Part shown: positions 6,974 to 15,652 of the stretch, one piece after another
Numbering within the stretch: the first letter of the stretch is position 1
Layout: each line of letters begins with the position of its first letter
From: an uncultured Flavobacteriales bacterium
Lineage (GTDB): Bacteria; Bacteroidota; Bacteroidia; Flavobacteriales_D; Sanyastnellaceae
DNA length: 17,850 bases
NCBI GenBank assembly: GCA_937967465.1
Contig: CALBSW010000129.1
Coordinates: forward strand, 1 to 17,850
Reading direction: 5' to 3'
Notes under the pieces: model-generated
What the model was told of the DNA's origin: nothing
The model's database searches: none
The model's input: only the letters and a program-made list of their open reading frames with translations
Made by a program: the position numbers and the translations under genes

Positions 6974-9900
6974 ATGACCCTGCAGGATCTCCTCGGCTTT
7001 TACGATCACGACGCCCGAACGGGCCAAGTGGTGGATGCGTTGGCATCGCCGGCTGCCAAGGTGGAGGCGCGGGGACTCATTGGTTCTGCCCGGGCCTTTG
7101 TCGCCGCGCAGGCTGTGAAGCGCAACGGCGGGGACCACTTGTTTTTGCTGGAGGACAAGGAGCGCGCCGCCTATTTCATGAACGACTTGGAGACGCTGCT
7201 CGGCGAGGGTGGTCATCAAGTCTTGTTCTACCCGCGAAGCGCCCGCGTACCGTACCAGGAAGAAGGGGCGGACAACGCCAATGTGGCCATGCGGGCAGAG
7301 GTGATGAACAAGCTCGAGGCCCTGCGCGGCAAGGTCTGCGTGGTGAGTTTCCCGGAGGCGGTCGCCGAGCAGGTGACCACCCGGAAGCAGCTCAAGGGCA
7401 ACACCTACACCATCCAGCGTGGTGACCGCATTTCCCAGGATTTCGTCGACGAATTGCTCATCGATTACGGCTTCGAAAAGGTGGAGTACGTCTACGAGCC
7501 GGGCGAGTACGCCATCCGCGGGGGCATCATCGACATTTTCAGTTTCGCCTTTGACCACCCGTATCGCATCGAACTCTTCGGTGATGAGGTGGATGGGATT
7601 CGAAAATTCGATCCGACCGATCAGTTGAGTGTGGGGAAGATGGACCGGGCGGTCATCGTGCCGGATGTGCAGGAGCAGCTGGTCAAGGAGGCCCGCGAGC
7701 CTTTTTTGGACTTTCTCGGCCGCGACTGTTGCGTGTGGGCGTGGGACGTCCGCGGCGTGGTGGACCAATTGGACAAGGAGGTGGAAAAGGCCGAGGCCTT
7801 TTATGAGAAGCGGACCGGTCTGACCGAGGCGCTTCGGCCGGGGGAGCTGTACACCACCGGCTTGCGGTTTGAGCGCAGTTTGGAGGCCCACCGGGTGGTC
7901 GAATTCAATGGCAGTGGCAGTTTCACCGACCGGACGACGGTCGACTTCGCCCAGAAGGACCAGCCGGGTTTCAACAAGAACTTCGACCTCCTCGCGGAGC
8001 ATTTGAAGCACCGGCACCAGGACGGCTATGCCACGTTCGTGGTGGCAGGGCAAGGCACCCAACTCGAGCGCCTGCACGACATTTTTGCCGACCGTGGGGA
8101 CGAGGTCAAGTACCAGCCCATTCCCTCGGAACTCAGCGAAGGCTTCGTGGACGAGGGGCTGAAACTGGCGGTCTACACCGACCATCAGATTTTCGAGCGC
8201 TACCACCGTTTCCGGCTCAAGGACGGCTACAAGAAGAACAAGCAGGCCCTCACCATCAAGGAGTTGATGAGCCTCGAACCGGGCGACTTCGTGGTCCACA
8301 TCGACCACGGCATCGGAGAGTTCAGCGGCCTTCAGAAGGTGGACGTCGGCGGCAAGATGCAGGAGGCCATCCGCCTGAAATACAAGGGGGGCGACATCCT
8401 CTATGTCAGCGTCCATTCGCTCCACCGCATTTCCAAGTTCACCGGCAAGGAGGGCATGGCGCCGAAGGTCCACAAATTGGGCTCCTCGACCTGGGCCACC
8501 ACCAAGAGCAAGACCAAGAAGCGGGTCAAGGAAATAGCGTACGACCTGCTCAAGCTGTACGCCAAGCGCCGGGCTTCACAGGGCTTCGCCTTCACCCCGG
8601 ACACATACCTGCAGACCGAGCTCGAGGCGAGCTTCATGTACCAGGACACCCCGGACCAGTTGACGGCCACCGAGGCGGTCAAGGAGGACATGGAAAAGGA
8701 GGTGCCCATGGACCGCCTCGTTTGCGGCGACGTGGGCTTCGGCAAAACAGAGATCGCGATCCGGGCCGCGTTCAAGGCGGCCACCGATGGCAAACAGGTG
8801 GCCGTGCTCGTGCCAACGACGATCCTGTCGATGCAGCATTTCCGCAGCTTTTCGCGGCGCCTCAAGGAATTCCCCGTCAAGGTGGATTACGTCAACCGGT
8901 TCAAGACCGGCAAGAAGATGACCGAGACGGTCAAGGCGCTGGAAGCCGGTGAGATTGACATCCTGATTGGCACGCACGCCATCGTGGGCAAGCGGGTCAA
9001 ATGGAAGGAACTCGGTCTGCTCATCATCGACGAGGAGCAGAAGTTCGGAGTGGCGGTCAAGGACAAGCTCAAGACCCTCCGCGCGACGGTCGACACCTTG
9101 ACGTTGACGGCCACGCCCATTCCGCGGACGCTGCAGTTCTCCCTCATGGGGGCCCGCGACTTGAGCATCATCGCCACACCGCCGCCCAACCGCTACCCGG
9201 TGGAGACGCAGATCGGGTCCTTCAACGAGGAGCTCATCCGGGACGCCATCAGCTATGAGCTCTCCCGGGGCGGACAAGCGTATTTCGTGCACAACCGCGT
9301 GGCCAACATCCGCGATGTGGCTGGCATGATCAACCGGCTCGTGCCGGATGCCCGCATCGGCATTGGTCACGGACAGATGGACGGAGAGCAGTTGGAGCGC
9401 GTGATGACCGATTTCATCGAAGGCGCCTATGACGTGCTGGTGGCCACGACCATCATCGAGAGCGGCATTGACATTTCCAACGCCAACACCATCCTCATCA
9501 ATGAGGCCCACACCTTCGGTCTGAGTGACCTGCACCAATTGCGCGGCCGGGTGGGCCGGTCCAACAAGCGGGCCTTCTGCTACCTGCTGGCGCCACCGCT
9601 TCACGCCTTGCCCACGGAAAGCCGCAAGCGTCTCCAGGCCATGGAGCAGTTCAGCGAACTGGGCAGTGGCATGAACATCGCCATGCGCGACCTGGACATC
9701 CGCGGGGCGGGCAACTTGCTCGGGGGGGAGCAAAGCGGATTCATCTCGGACATCGGATTCGAGATGTACCAGAAGATCCTCAAGGAGGCGGTCAACGAGT
9801 TGAAGGACGAGGAGTTTGCCGAACTCGCCAAGGAAGAGGCGGACTCCAGGGAGCATTACGTGGAGGAGACCGTGCTCGAAACGGACCTCGCCCTCATGTT

Positions 9901-10387
9901 GCCGGACCATTACATCTCGGACATCGCGGAGCGCATTGCCTTGTACCGCGAGCTCGATGAGATGGCGGACGAAGAGGGGCTGCAGGCCTACGAGGCCCGG
10001 TTGGTCGACCGGTTTGGCCCCCTGCCTCAGGAGGCGGCCGATCTGCTGGAGACGATTCGGCTGCGGTGGATGGCCCAGATGGTCGGCTTCGGCAAATTGG
10101 TGCTCAAAGGCGGCAAACTCATCGGGGTGTTCCACGACGAGGAAGGCAGCGACTATTACCGCGGCGTTCGGTTCCAGCGGGTCCTGGACTTCATGCAGCG
10201 CAACACCAAAGGGGTTCAGATGTACCAGCGCAACAACGCGCTCCGGTTGCGTGTGGAGCCGGTCGAAGACCTCGAAGCGGCCATGTCCATCCTCCGTCGG
10301 TTGAGTGGTACGCCCACCCCGTCCAAGCCAGCGACAGCCAGCCCCGGCCCGCAGGGTCCCGGGGAGTTCGTCGTTGAAGAAGACTGA
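6974..10387 (+). CDS. mfd: Transcription-repair coupling factor (Mfd)
   Basis: Mfd is the ATP-driven DNA translocase that pushes stalled RNA polymerase off lesions and recruits UvrA for excision repair. The 1137-residue product has the full domain order: a UvrB-like N-terminal module (ending near YAIRGGIIDIFSF, about residue 180), the RNA-polymerase-interacting domain beginning near GDFVVHIDHGIGEFSGLQ (about 437), then the RecG-like superfamily 2 translocase. That motor has Walker A GDVGFGKTE (585-593), DEEQ (686-689) and motif VI QLRGRVGR (855-862). The TRCF C-terminal domain follows (LDFMQRNTKGVQMYQ near the end), then a short Pro/Ala-rich tail ending VVEED. The start at 6974 was chosen over an in-frame upstream start because MTLQDLLGFY begins the conserved part and a TATCTTCG box lies just before it. 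Its stop is only 3 bases from the convergent receptor stop. Confidence 0.97.
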   Translation: MTLQDLLGFYDHDARTGQVVDALASPAAKVEARGLIGSARAFVAAQAVKRNGGDHLFLLEDKERAAYFMNDLETLLGEGGHQVLFYPRSARVPYQEEGADNANVAMRAEVMNKLEALRGKVCVVSFPEAVAEQVTTRKQLKGNTYTIQRGDRISQDFVDELLIDYGFEKVEYVYEPGEYAIRGGIIDIFSFAFDHPYRIELFGDEVDGIRKFDPTDQLSVGKMDRAVIVPDVQEQLVKEAREPFLDFLGRDCCVWAWDVRGVVDQLDKEVEKAEAFYEKRTGLTEALRPGELYTTGLRFERSLEAHRVVEFNGSGSFTDRTTVDFAQKDQPGFNKNFDLLAEHLKHRHQDGYATFVVAGQGTQLERLHDIFADRGDEVKYQPIPSELSEGFVDEGLKLAVYTDHQIFERYHRFRLKDGYKKNKQALTIKELMSLEPGDFVVHIDHGIGEFSGLQKVDVGGKMQEAIRLKYKGGDILYVSVHSLHRISKFTGKEGMAPKVHKLGSSTWATTKSKTKKRVKEIAYDLLKLYAKRRASQGFAFTPDTYLQTELEASFMYQDTPDQLTATEAVKEDMEKEVPMDRLVCGDVGFGKTEIAIRAAFKAATDGKQVAVLVPTTILSMQHFRSFSRRLKEFPVKVDYVNRFKTGKKMTETVKALEAGEIDILIGTHAIVGKRVKWKELGLLIIDEEQKFGVAVKDKLKTLRATVDTLTLTATPIPRTLQFSLMGARDLSIIATPPPNRYPVETQIGSFNEELIRDAISYELSRGGQAYFVHNRVANIRDVAGMINRLVPDARIGIGHGQMDGEQLERVMTDFIEGAYDVLVATTIIESGIDISNANTILINEAHTFGLSDLHQLRGRVGRSNKRAFCYLLAPPLHALPTESRKRLQAMEQFSELGSGMNIAMRDLDIRGAGNLLGGEQSGFISDIGFEMYQKILKEAVNELKDEEFAELAKEEADSREHYVEETVLETDLALMLPDHYISDIAERIALYRELDEMADEEGLQAYEARLVDRFGPLPQEAADLLETIRLRWMAQMVGFGKLVLKGGKLIGVFHDEEGSDYYRGVRFQRVLDFMQRNTKGVQMYQRNNALRLRVEPVEDLEAAMSILRRLSGTPTPSKPATASPGPQGPGEFVVEED

Positions 10388-10390
10388 CCC

Positions 10391-12367
10391 TTACTGCTTT
10401 CCGGAGGTCCAGGTCAGCCCGGCGCGGATCCAGCGGCCAGGCTGGTCAACGTTGCCGATGTCCACGTATTGGGCGTCCAGTGCATTGTCGACGCGGAGGT
10501 GGGCGGCGATGGGCAAGGACTCCGGGGTCCAACGGAGCGTGGCCCCGAGAAGCTGGACGGGGGCGAAATCCACTTCGGCACCGGCCACCGGGTCGAAGTA
10601 GCCGCCATTGCGGTCCTGGGCGCTCCACCGAACGTCCACCATCCAATCGTCGAGGGGACGCCAACCCAAGACCACGTCGGCCTTGGTGTTCAGGATGTCG
10701 AGGACATAGTTGCTCTCGAATCCGGTGCTGGTTTCATCGGCTTCCATGAAGGTGAGGCTCACGGTCAGGTAGCGAAAAGCAGGCTCCGCTTCAGTGGCCC
10801 GGGCAGACAATGTGAATTCCTGACCCGTGAAGTTGACCTCGCGAAGGTTGGTGGCCTCGGTGATGGAAGCGCCGTTGAATCGAACCCAGTCGATGAGGTT
10901 GCGGCCCCAGCGGTGGAACAGGTGTTGGGAGAGGACGAGGCGGTGTCCGTCGCCCAGGTCGCCGGTGAGGCGATATCCGAATTCGAGGTGCTCGGCTTCC
11001 TCTGGCAGCAGGTCTTGGCTGCCTTGCGCACCGCCGACGGTGTAGTAGAGGTCGGTGTAGGAGGGCATGCGGACCGAGCGTCGGGCGGAGGCGAAGGCCA
11101 CAGCGCGGCCGGTGTCATCGATGCGGAAGGACAAGGCGGCCTCGGGCACGAAACGCGGCCCGTCTGCTGCGGAATTGAGGTTCCACGCGGCCAATGCCCG
11201 GACGGTGAGGCGTCCAAGATCCACCCGTTGGCCCACGCCCACGTCAAGGTTGGTCCGGCGGTCGCCCAGGGCGTACACGCTGCTGTCACCGCGGCCGAAT
11301 TCGGCGAGGCCCAGACGGTTGCTCACCACGCCCTCCCTGCGGAAGTCGGCAGAAAGCAGGGTTTCTCCCCAGTCCGTGACACGACGTGCACCGCCACGAA
11401 TGCCGGAAGTGGACGAGATGTGTTGGTTGGCGCCTTGGTACCAAGCGGGGACCGGGCCATTGTCCGAGGTCAGCACCCCGTCCGCGTCTTCCACGTAGTA
11501 CCCCTCACCTTCTCGGAACAGCTCGAACCGGTCGCTGTGGTTGCGGTGGTGGATGCCGGCTTCCACGTCCCAACCTCGAAGGTCATGTTGCCAGGTGAGT
11601 TGGGTTTGCGAAAGGCCGACCTTTTCGAACTGCTGGGGGAAGCTGGCGGTGTAGAAGTCCTGTGCACCGAAGGCGGAGGTCATGCCGCCGGCCTGCAGGT
11701 TGAACGTGCCGTAGTCCGTCTCTTTTCGGCCAGCGTAACGCAAGCGGGTCATGGCCAGATCGGTGTTGTCCATATAGCCTGAAGTGGCGGCCCGGCTGAT
11801 GCTGATGCGGTGGCGGGTTTGGTTCTGGCCCCAGTCGTGGCGGGCCCGGATCCGGTTCCATCCGTAGGAACCGCCTTCCACGGACACCTCCGTTCCATCG
11901 GCTTCCGAAGGCCCCGTGTGCAGGACAATGCCCCCCGTGACGCCGCCGCTTCCCAAGGCCCCGCTTCCGCCGCGGACCACCTGGGCACGCTGGATGTCTT
12001 CCGGGTCGATGGGCAGGTTCAACAGGTGGTGGGCCGTGTGGGGTGCGCTCCAGCGGATGCCGTCCACCCAGAGGGCGACTTGTTCGAACGTGCCGCCGCG
12101 GATGCTCAGGTCGGTTTGTGCGCCCCAAGGCCCGCGTTGGCGGGCGTCGATGCCGGGTACACTCTCGAGCAGTCCGTCCAAGGAGGGCTGCGCGGCTCCG
12201 GCAATTTGTTCTTCGTCCAGGGCAAAGAGGTTGCGGGGCGCCGCATCGGGCGTTTCCGAGAATGCCGATTGGACCACCGCTTCGGGGATGGTGATCAGCG
12301 TGTCTTGTGCGGTGGTGGTGGCGATCAGGCCGAAAAAGGCGAAGCCGAGCAGGAGGCGGGTCGTCAT
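10391..12367 (-). CDS. TonB-dependent outer-membrane receptor, BtuB-like
   Basis: The 658-residue product has a signal peptide (MTTRLLLGFAFFGLIATTTA, cleaved about residue 20), a short possible TonB box (DTLITIPEAVV) and a plug domain (about 45-152: LLESVPGIDARQRGPWGAQ, LSIRGGTFEQVALWVDGIRW, RAQVVRGGSGALGSGG). The rest is a 22-strand-type beta barrel of alternating polar and aromatic residues ending near WIRAGLTWTSGKQ. It has no N-terminal carboxypeptidase-like domain, unlike SusC-type receptors. The RQRGPxGxQxDLSIRGGTFEQ plug motif recalls Bacteroidota receptors often annotated as BtuB-like, but nothing in the window fixes the substrate: no cobalamin, siderophore or ABC-transporter genes adjoin it. 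The start codon lies 22 bases after the fbp stop, so the two may be co-transcribed. The start was set by the signal peptide. Confidence 0.9.
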   Translation of the reverse strand: MTTRLLLGFAFFGLIATTTAQDTLITIPEAVVQSAFSETPDAAPRNLFALDEEQIAGAAQPSLDGLLESVPGIDARQRGPWGAQTDLSIRGGTFEQVALWVDGIRWSAPHTAHHLLNLPIDPEDIQRAQVVRGGSGALGSGGVTGGIVLHTGPSEADGTEVSVEGGSYGWNRIRARHDWGQNQTRHRISISRAATSGYMDNTDLAMTRLRYAGRKETDYGTFNLQAGGMTSAFGAQDFYTASFPQQFEKVGLSQTQLTWQHDLRGWDVEAGIHHRNHSDRFELFREGEGYYVEDADGVLTSDNGPVPAWYQGANQHISSTSGIRGGARRVTDWGETLLSADFRREGVVSNRLGLAEFGRGDSSVYALGDRRTNLDVGVGQRVDLGRLTVRALAAWNLNSAADGPRFVPEAALSFRIDDTGRAVAFASARRSVRMPSYTDLYYTVGGAQGSQDLLPEEAEHLEFGYRLTGDLGDGHRLVLSQHLFHRWGRNLIDWVRFNGASITEATNLREVNFTGQEFTLSARATEAEPAFRYLTVSLTFMEADETSTGFESNYVLDILNTKADVVLGWRPLDDWMVDVRWSAQDRNGGYFDPVAGAEVDFAPVQLLGATLRWTPESLPIAAHLRVDNALDAQYVDIGNVDQPGRWIRAGLTWTSGKQ

Positions 12368-12389
12368 GGTTCCAATTCTGTCCCCAAGG

Positions 12390-13460
12390 CTACAACCGGG
12401 GACGGGAGGAACGATGGCGGAGTGGGCAGCTGACCTCAACTTTCTCCACGGCACCTTTCAACATGGCCACCAGCCGTTCGACCTCCTCGGCATTGCCGGT
12501 AAACAACGGCGTACGCTGGTGCAGCGATGTGGGGTTGACGTGGAGCAGGTCGTGGTGGTGGCACCGTGTGGTGCCGCCCGCTTGGTGGGCGAGGAAGGCC
12601 AATGGCTGTGCTTCATACAGCATGCGGAGCTTGCCTTCCGGCTTGTCCAGGAGGCCGGGGTAGAGGTAGATGCCACCGTGGATGAGGTTGCGGTGGAAGT
12701 CGGCCACCAGCGCTCCGGTGTACCGGGCCGTCAGTCCGCGGGCGCGGCATTCCTTGACGTAGGGCTTGACCCCGGGGATGGCTTCGTCGAGGTAGGACTC
12801 GTTCATGCTGTAGACCCGGGCGCGCTTTGGGAAGTGCATGTCCGGATGGGAGAGGAAGAACTCGCCGATGGAGGGGTCGAAGGTGAAGCCGTTGACACCA
12901 CAGCCTGTCGAATAGACCAGCATGGTGGAGCTGCCGTACAGCACGTATCCGGCGGCCACGAGATCTGAAGCGGGTTGCAGAAAGTCCTCCGCGGTGGCCG
13001 GGCTGTTCAGGGGTGATTTCCGGCGGTGGATGCCGAAGATGGTGCCGACACTGATGTTGACGTCCACGTTGGACGATCCGTCGAGGGGGTCAATGCACAC
13101 GACATACTTGCCGTAGCCGCGCCCTTCTCCCCGTGAGGAGTGGTCCACGTGAAGGATGCCGGGTTGCTCCTCGGAGACGATGCCCCCCACTTTCAAGCAC
13201 GACCGCAAGACGCGGTGGAAGGTGTCATCGGCGTAGACATCCAGCTTCTGCTGTTGTTCGCCTTGAACGTTGGTAGAGGATGTCCCGTCGGGCTCGTGGG
13301 CCCCGAGTATGCCGGACAGGCCGGCACGGTTGACGTGTCGGTTGACCATCTTGGCGGCGGTCCCGATGTCGGTCAGGAGGCGCGAGAGGTCACCGGTGGC
13401 GCCGGCGAATTCCACCTGACGCGCCACAACGAATTCTTGTAGCGTAATGGCTCCGATCAT
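12390..13460 (-). CDS. fbp: Class I fructose-1,6-bisphosphatase
   Basis: The enzyme removes the 1-phosphate of fructose-1,6-bisphosphate, a committed gluconeogenic step. In 356 residues I see the allosteric N-terminal region (ATGDLSRLLTDIGTAAK), the metal-binding EE at 97-98 (VSEEQP), DPLDGSSN (124-131), the substrate-binding ADFHRNLIHGGIYLYP (253-268), and GKLRMLYEAQP (276-286) with the catalytic-site Lys and Glu. It is therefore probably active. Residues 297-304 (TTRCHHHD) differ sharply from the usual KASDGxxR-type stretch, while the flanking AGG and PTSLHQRTPLF are conserved. The C-terminus is about 15 residues longer than typical. The start at 13460 follows the family pattern. It is read toward the TonB-dependent receptor gene; a class I FBPase in front of a receptor does not suggest a shared pathway. 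Confidence 0.96.
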   Translation of the reverse strand: MIGAITLQEFVVARQVEFAGATGDLSRLLTDIGTAAKMVNRHVNRAGLSGILGAHEPDGTSSTNVQGEQQQKLDVYADDTFHRVLRSCLKVGGIVSEEQPGILHVDHSSRGEGRGYGKYVVCIDPLDGSSNVDVNISVGTIFGIHRRKSPLNSPATAEDFLQPASDLVAAGYVLYGSSTMLVYSTGCGVNGFTFDPSIGEFFLSHPDMHFPKRARVYSMNESYLDEAIPGVKPYVKECRARGLTARYTGALVADFHRNLIHGGIYLYPGLLDKPEGKLRMLYEAQPLAFLAHQAGGTTRCHHHDLLHVNPTSLHQRTPLFTGNAEEVERLVAMLKGAVEKVEVSCPLRHRSSRPRL

Positions 13461-13570
13461 TGCAGAGAGCTTGGGGACAAGGTACGGGTTCGTTCAACCT
13501 TTCTCCCTTTTTCGGGTTGTCACTTTGTCCGAAGCTGTTGTCGGATTCACCTCACCCCCGAAATTGCCCC

Positions 13571-14839
13571 ATGCGCGCACTCATTCTCCTCGTGTTGGCC
13601 TTTGTACTCTGTCCCGCCATGCTCGTGGGCCAAGGGGTCTATGGTTTGAAGCAAAATGTGCTGGATCCGTTCACGGAGGGGCTGCTGCTGGCGCAGTTCG
13701 ACATGGTGACCGGGGAATGGGCCGAATACGACACCCTCGGTTTCGCAGAGGCCTTTGCCTTGGGGTCAAGCACCTTTGACAACAACATCGGGCAATATGT
13801 CTTCGTGGGGGCACCCATTGGTGGCGGTCCCTTGTCCTGGTACAACTTCGATGTGGAAGGCAATGCGCTCAGTGCCGAGGCGGAATTGACCGGCAATGTG
13901 CACAGCGTGCACCACGACATGCAGCAGGACCGCTTTTTCGGACTGCAGGGCTACCCGGCGGACAGCGTGTACATCGACCTCGGGGAAGTCGACGGAGCGC
14001 CCTTCGGGTATTGGGAGATCAGCGGCTGGGCCACGCGGCTGGTGGAGATCGAACCGTACACGGCCGAAATCGATCCCGTGTTGGACATGCCGGATGTCGA
14101 AGCCGTCATCGCCGGAGCGTCCTGTTTTGACAGCGACAGCGGTGACTATTACTTCCTGTCGTTTGGCGGCAATGGCGTGACCGAGCTGGTCCGTTTGGAT
14201 GCGGTGGCCGGAACCGTCGCTTCGGAGGTGGACATCGTCCTGGGCGACGAAGAGGCGTTTGCCGAAATCGAATACTGCATCCCGACCGGAGAAGTGGTGG
14301 GCCTGTGGCGCGATTTGTCCGAGGACGGGATGATGCGTTTGGCCAGCCTGGATTTGGACAGTGGGGTGCCCAACGAAATCGCCGCTTTGCCGCAGGTATG
14401 GGGATTCACGCCGGACGGGTCCGTGTTTGATCAGAACACCAACAGCTACGTCTTGCACTACTATGACGATCAGGTCAATCCCCACTTGCTGGCCGTGGAT
14501 GTGGTGACCGGTGAGGTTTGGGCGGACTACGATCTGGAGGGCAGCAGCTTCCTGGAATTGGAATGCACCAACCGGGCCTTTGCGGTGGCGCGATATGGTG
14601 TGTCCGGTCTTGTGGAGTCCGAGCCGCAGCAGGCTGGACTGCAGTGGTGTGATGGGGTACTGCGCAACGTGGGGCCGTCTGTGGCCCACTGGGTGGCGGT
14701 GGATGTGCAGGGACGACAGCTGGCGTCGGGCGCCACCGAACCGGGCGCTTCAGTCGATTGGTCCGCTGTGGACCATGCCATCCTCCTCTGGCGTGCGGAC
14801 CGCCTGAAGGGCAGTCTGCAGGTGCACGGCGCGCGCTGA
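13571..14839 (+). CDS. Secreted propeller-like protein with possible T9SS sorting domain, function unknown
   Basis: I do not recognise a named family. The 422-residue product has a signal peptide (MRALILLVLAFVLCPAMLVG, cleaved near residue 20-21). The body has recurring beta-rich units with the same core: STFDNNIGQYVFVG (67-80), SCFDSDSGDYYFLSFGG (184-200) and SVFDQNTNSYVLHYYDD (284-300). Each is followed or preceded by LxxxDxxTGE-type turns, such as LLAVDVVTGEVW. That suggests a beta-propeller. The last 70 residues (VAHWVAVDVQGRQLASG, then HAILLWRADRLKGSLQVHG) resemble the compact beta-sandwich of type A sorting domains of the type IX secretion system, though divergent. The start at 13571 was set by the signal peptide; upstream in-frame codons encode nothing likely. 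It is divergent from fbp (110-base gap containing a TCACTTTG near-box at 13520-13527) and its stop is 6 bases from the convergent rsmA stop. Confidence 0.8.
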   Translation: MRALILLVLAFVLCPAMLVGQGVYGLKQNVLDPFTEGLLLAQFDMVTGEWAEYDTLGFAEAFALGSSTFDNNIGQYVFVGAPIGGGPLSWYNFDVEGNALSAEAELTGNVHSVHHDMQQDRFFGLQGYPADSVYIDLGEVDGAPFGYWEISGWATRLVEIEPYTAEIDPVLDMPDVEAVIAGASCFDSDSGDYYFLSFGGNGVTELVRLDAVAGTVASEVDIVLGDEEAFAEIEYCIPTGEVVGLWRDLSEDGMMRLASLDLDSGVPNEIAALPQVWGFTPDGSVFDQNTNSYVLHYYDDQVNPHLLAVDVVTGEVWADYDLEGSSFLELECTNRAFAVARYGVSGLVESEPQQAGLQWCDGVLRNVGPSVAHWVAVDVQGRQLASGATEPGASVDWSAVDHAILLWRADRLKGSLQVHGAR

Positions 14840-14845
14840 GCCCGA

Positions 14846-15652
14846 TCAGGTTTGAACGGGGCGCACGGCCTTGGCCAGGGCCACGAAATCTTCGGGGGAC
14901 AGCTGTTCAGCCCGCTTGCCCACCCATTCCTCTGGAATGGTCGCGGCATCGAAACCTCCTGAGCGCAAGGCATTGCGCAAGGTTTTTCTCCGTTGGCCAA
15001 ACCCCGCTTTGACCACACGTCGGAGCACCTCGTACTCGACATCCGGGTCGCGTTCGGGCGTGCGCACCAGTCGAATGACTCCGGATTGCACCTTGGGCGG
15101 TGGGATGAAGGCATCCGGGCCCACCGTGAAGGCATATTCACACGAATAGTAGACCTGCAGCAGGACGGACAAGATGCCATACACCTTGCTGCCGTGTGCC
15201 GCGCAGACCCGATCGGCCACTTCCTTCTGGAACATGCCCACGCACTCGGGCACCCGGTCCCGCCACTCCAGCACTTTGAAGAGGATCTGGCTGCTGATGT
15301 TGTACGGGAAATTGCCGGCCACAGCAAAGGGTCCCGTCATGCCGAGTTCCTCCGGTGTGCTGCGCAGCAAATCCCCAGCGTGAACACGACTGGCGTCCAT
15401 CCACTCGGCGTTCATCAAATAGGCGACACTCTCGAGGTCGACCTCGACGACGTGCACGGTTGGACCAAAACGGTCAATCAATGGCCGGGTCAATGCGCCG
15501 GTACCGGGCCCAACCTCCAGGATTTGAGGTGCGGTATTGTCTGACAGGAGCCCCGCAATGCGACGGGACACCCCGGGGTCTTTGAGGAAGTGCTGGCCGA
15601 GGTGCTTCTTGGCCGCGACCCCATCGTCTTTGTGAAGGCGCTTGCGGCTCAT
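14846..15652 (-). CDS. rsmA: 16S rRNA (adenine1518-N6/adenine1519-N6)-dimethyltransferase
   Basis: RsmA (KsgA) dimethylates two adjacent adenines in the 3' terminal helix of 16S rRNA during small-subunit maturation. In 268 residues the hallmark motifs are present: KKHLGQHFL (15-23), the SAM-binding EVGPGTGALT (46-55), the acidic VVEVDLE (68-74), the catalytic NFPYNIS (114-120), FIPPPKVQSGVIRL (182-195) and GQRRKTLRNALR (219-230). The length is usual for the family. Its ATG overlaps the TGA of the DUF4286 gene in an ATGA tetrad (15652-15649), so translation is probably coupled and both come from one transcript. I see no separate promoter. The stop lies 6 bases from the convergent secreted-protein gene with no terminator hairpin between them. 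Confidence 0.97.
   Translation of the reverse strand: MSRKRLHKDDGVAAKKHLGQHFLKDPGVSRRIAGLLSDNTAPQILEVGPGTGALTRPLIDRFGPTVHVVEVDLESVAYLMNAEWMDASRVHAGDLLRSTPEELGMTGPFAVAGNFPYNISSQILFKVLEWRDRVPECVGMFQKEVADRVCAAHGSKVYGILSVLLQVYYSCEYAFTVGPDAFIPPPKVQSGVIRLVRTPERDPDVEYEVLRRVVKAGFGQRRKTLRNALRSGGFDAATIPEEWVGKRAEQLSPEDFVALAKAVRPVQT

Noticed and set aside
8576..10135. A 519-codon minus-strand open frame inside mfd
   Set aside because: It is antisense to the conserved Mfd translocase and C-terminal domains and shows no recognisable domain of its own.
10469..11782. A 437-codon plus-strand open frame inside the TonB-dependent receptor
   Set aside because: It is antisense to a well-supported receptor and has Gly/Val-rich shadow composition with no signal peptide or domain.
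12290..12390. A promoter for the receptor gene from TAGCCTTG on the minus strand
   Set aside because: The TA belongs to the fbp TAG stop codon, the box deviates from consensus, and no -33 element is seen; co-transcription with fbp is the simpler reading.
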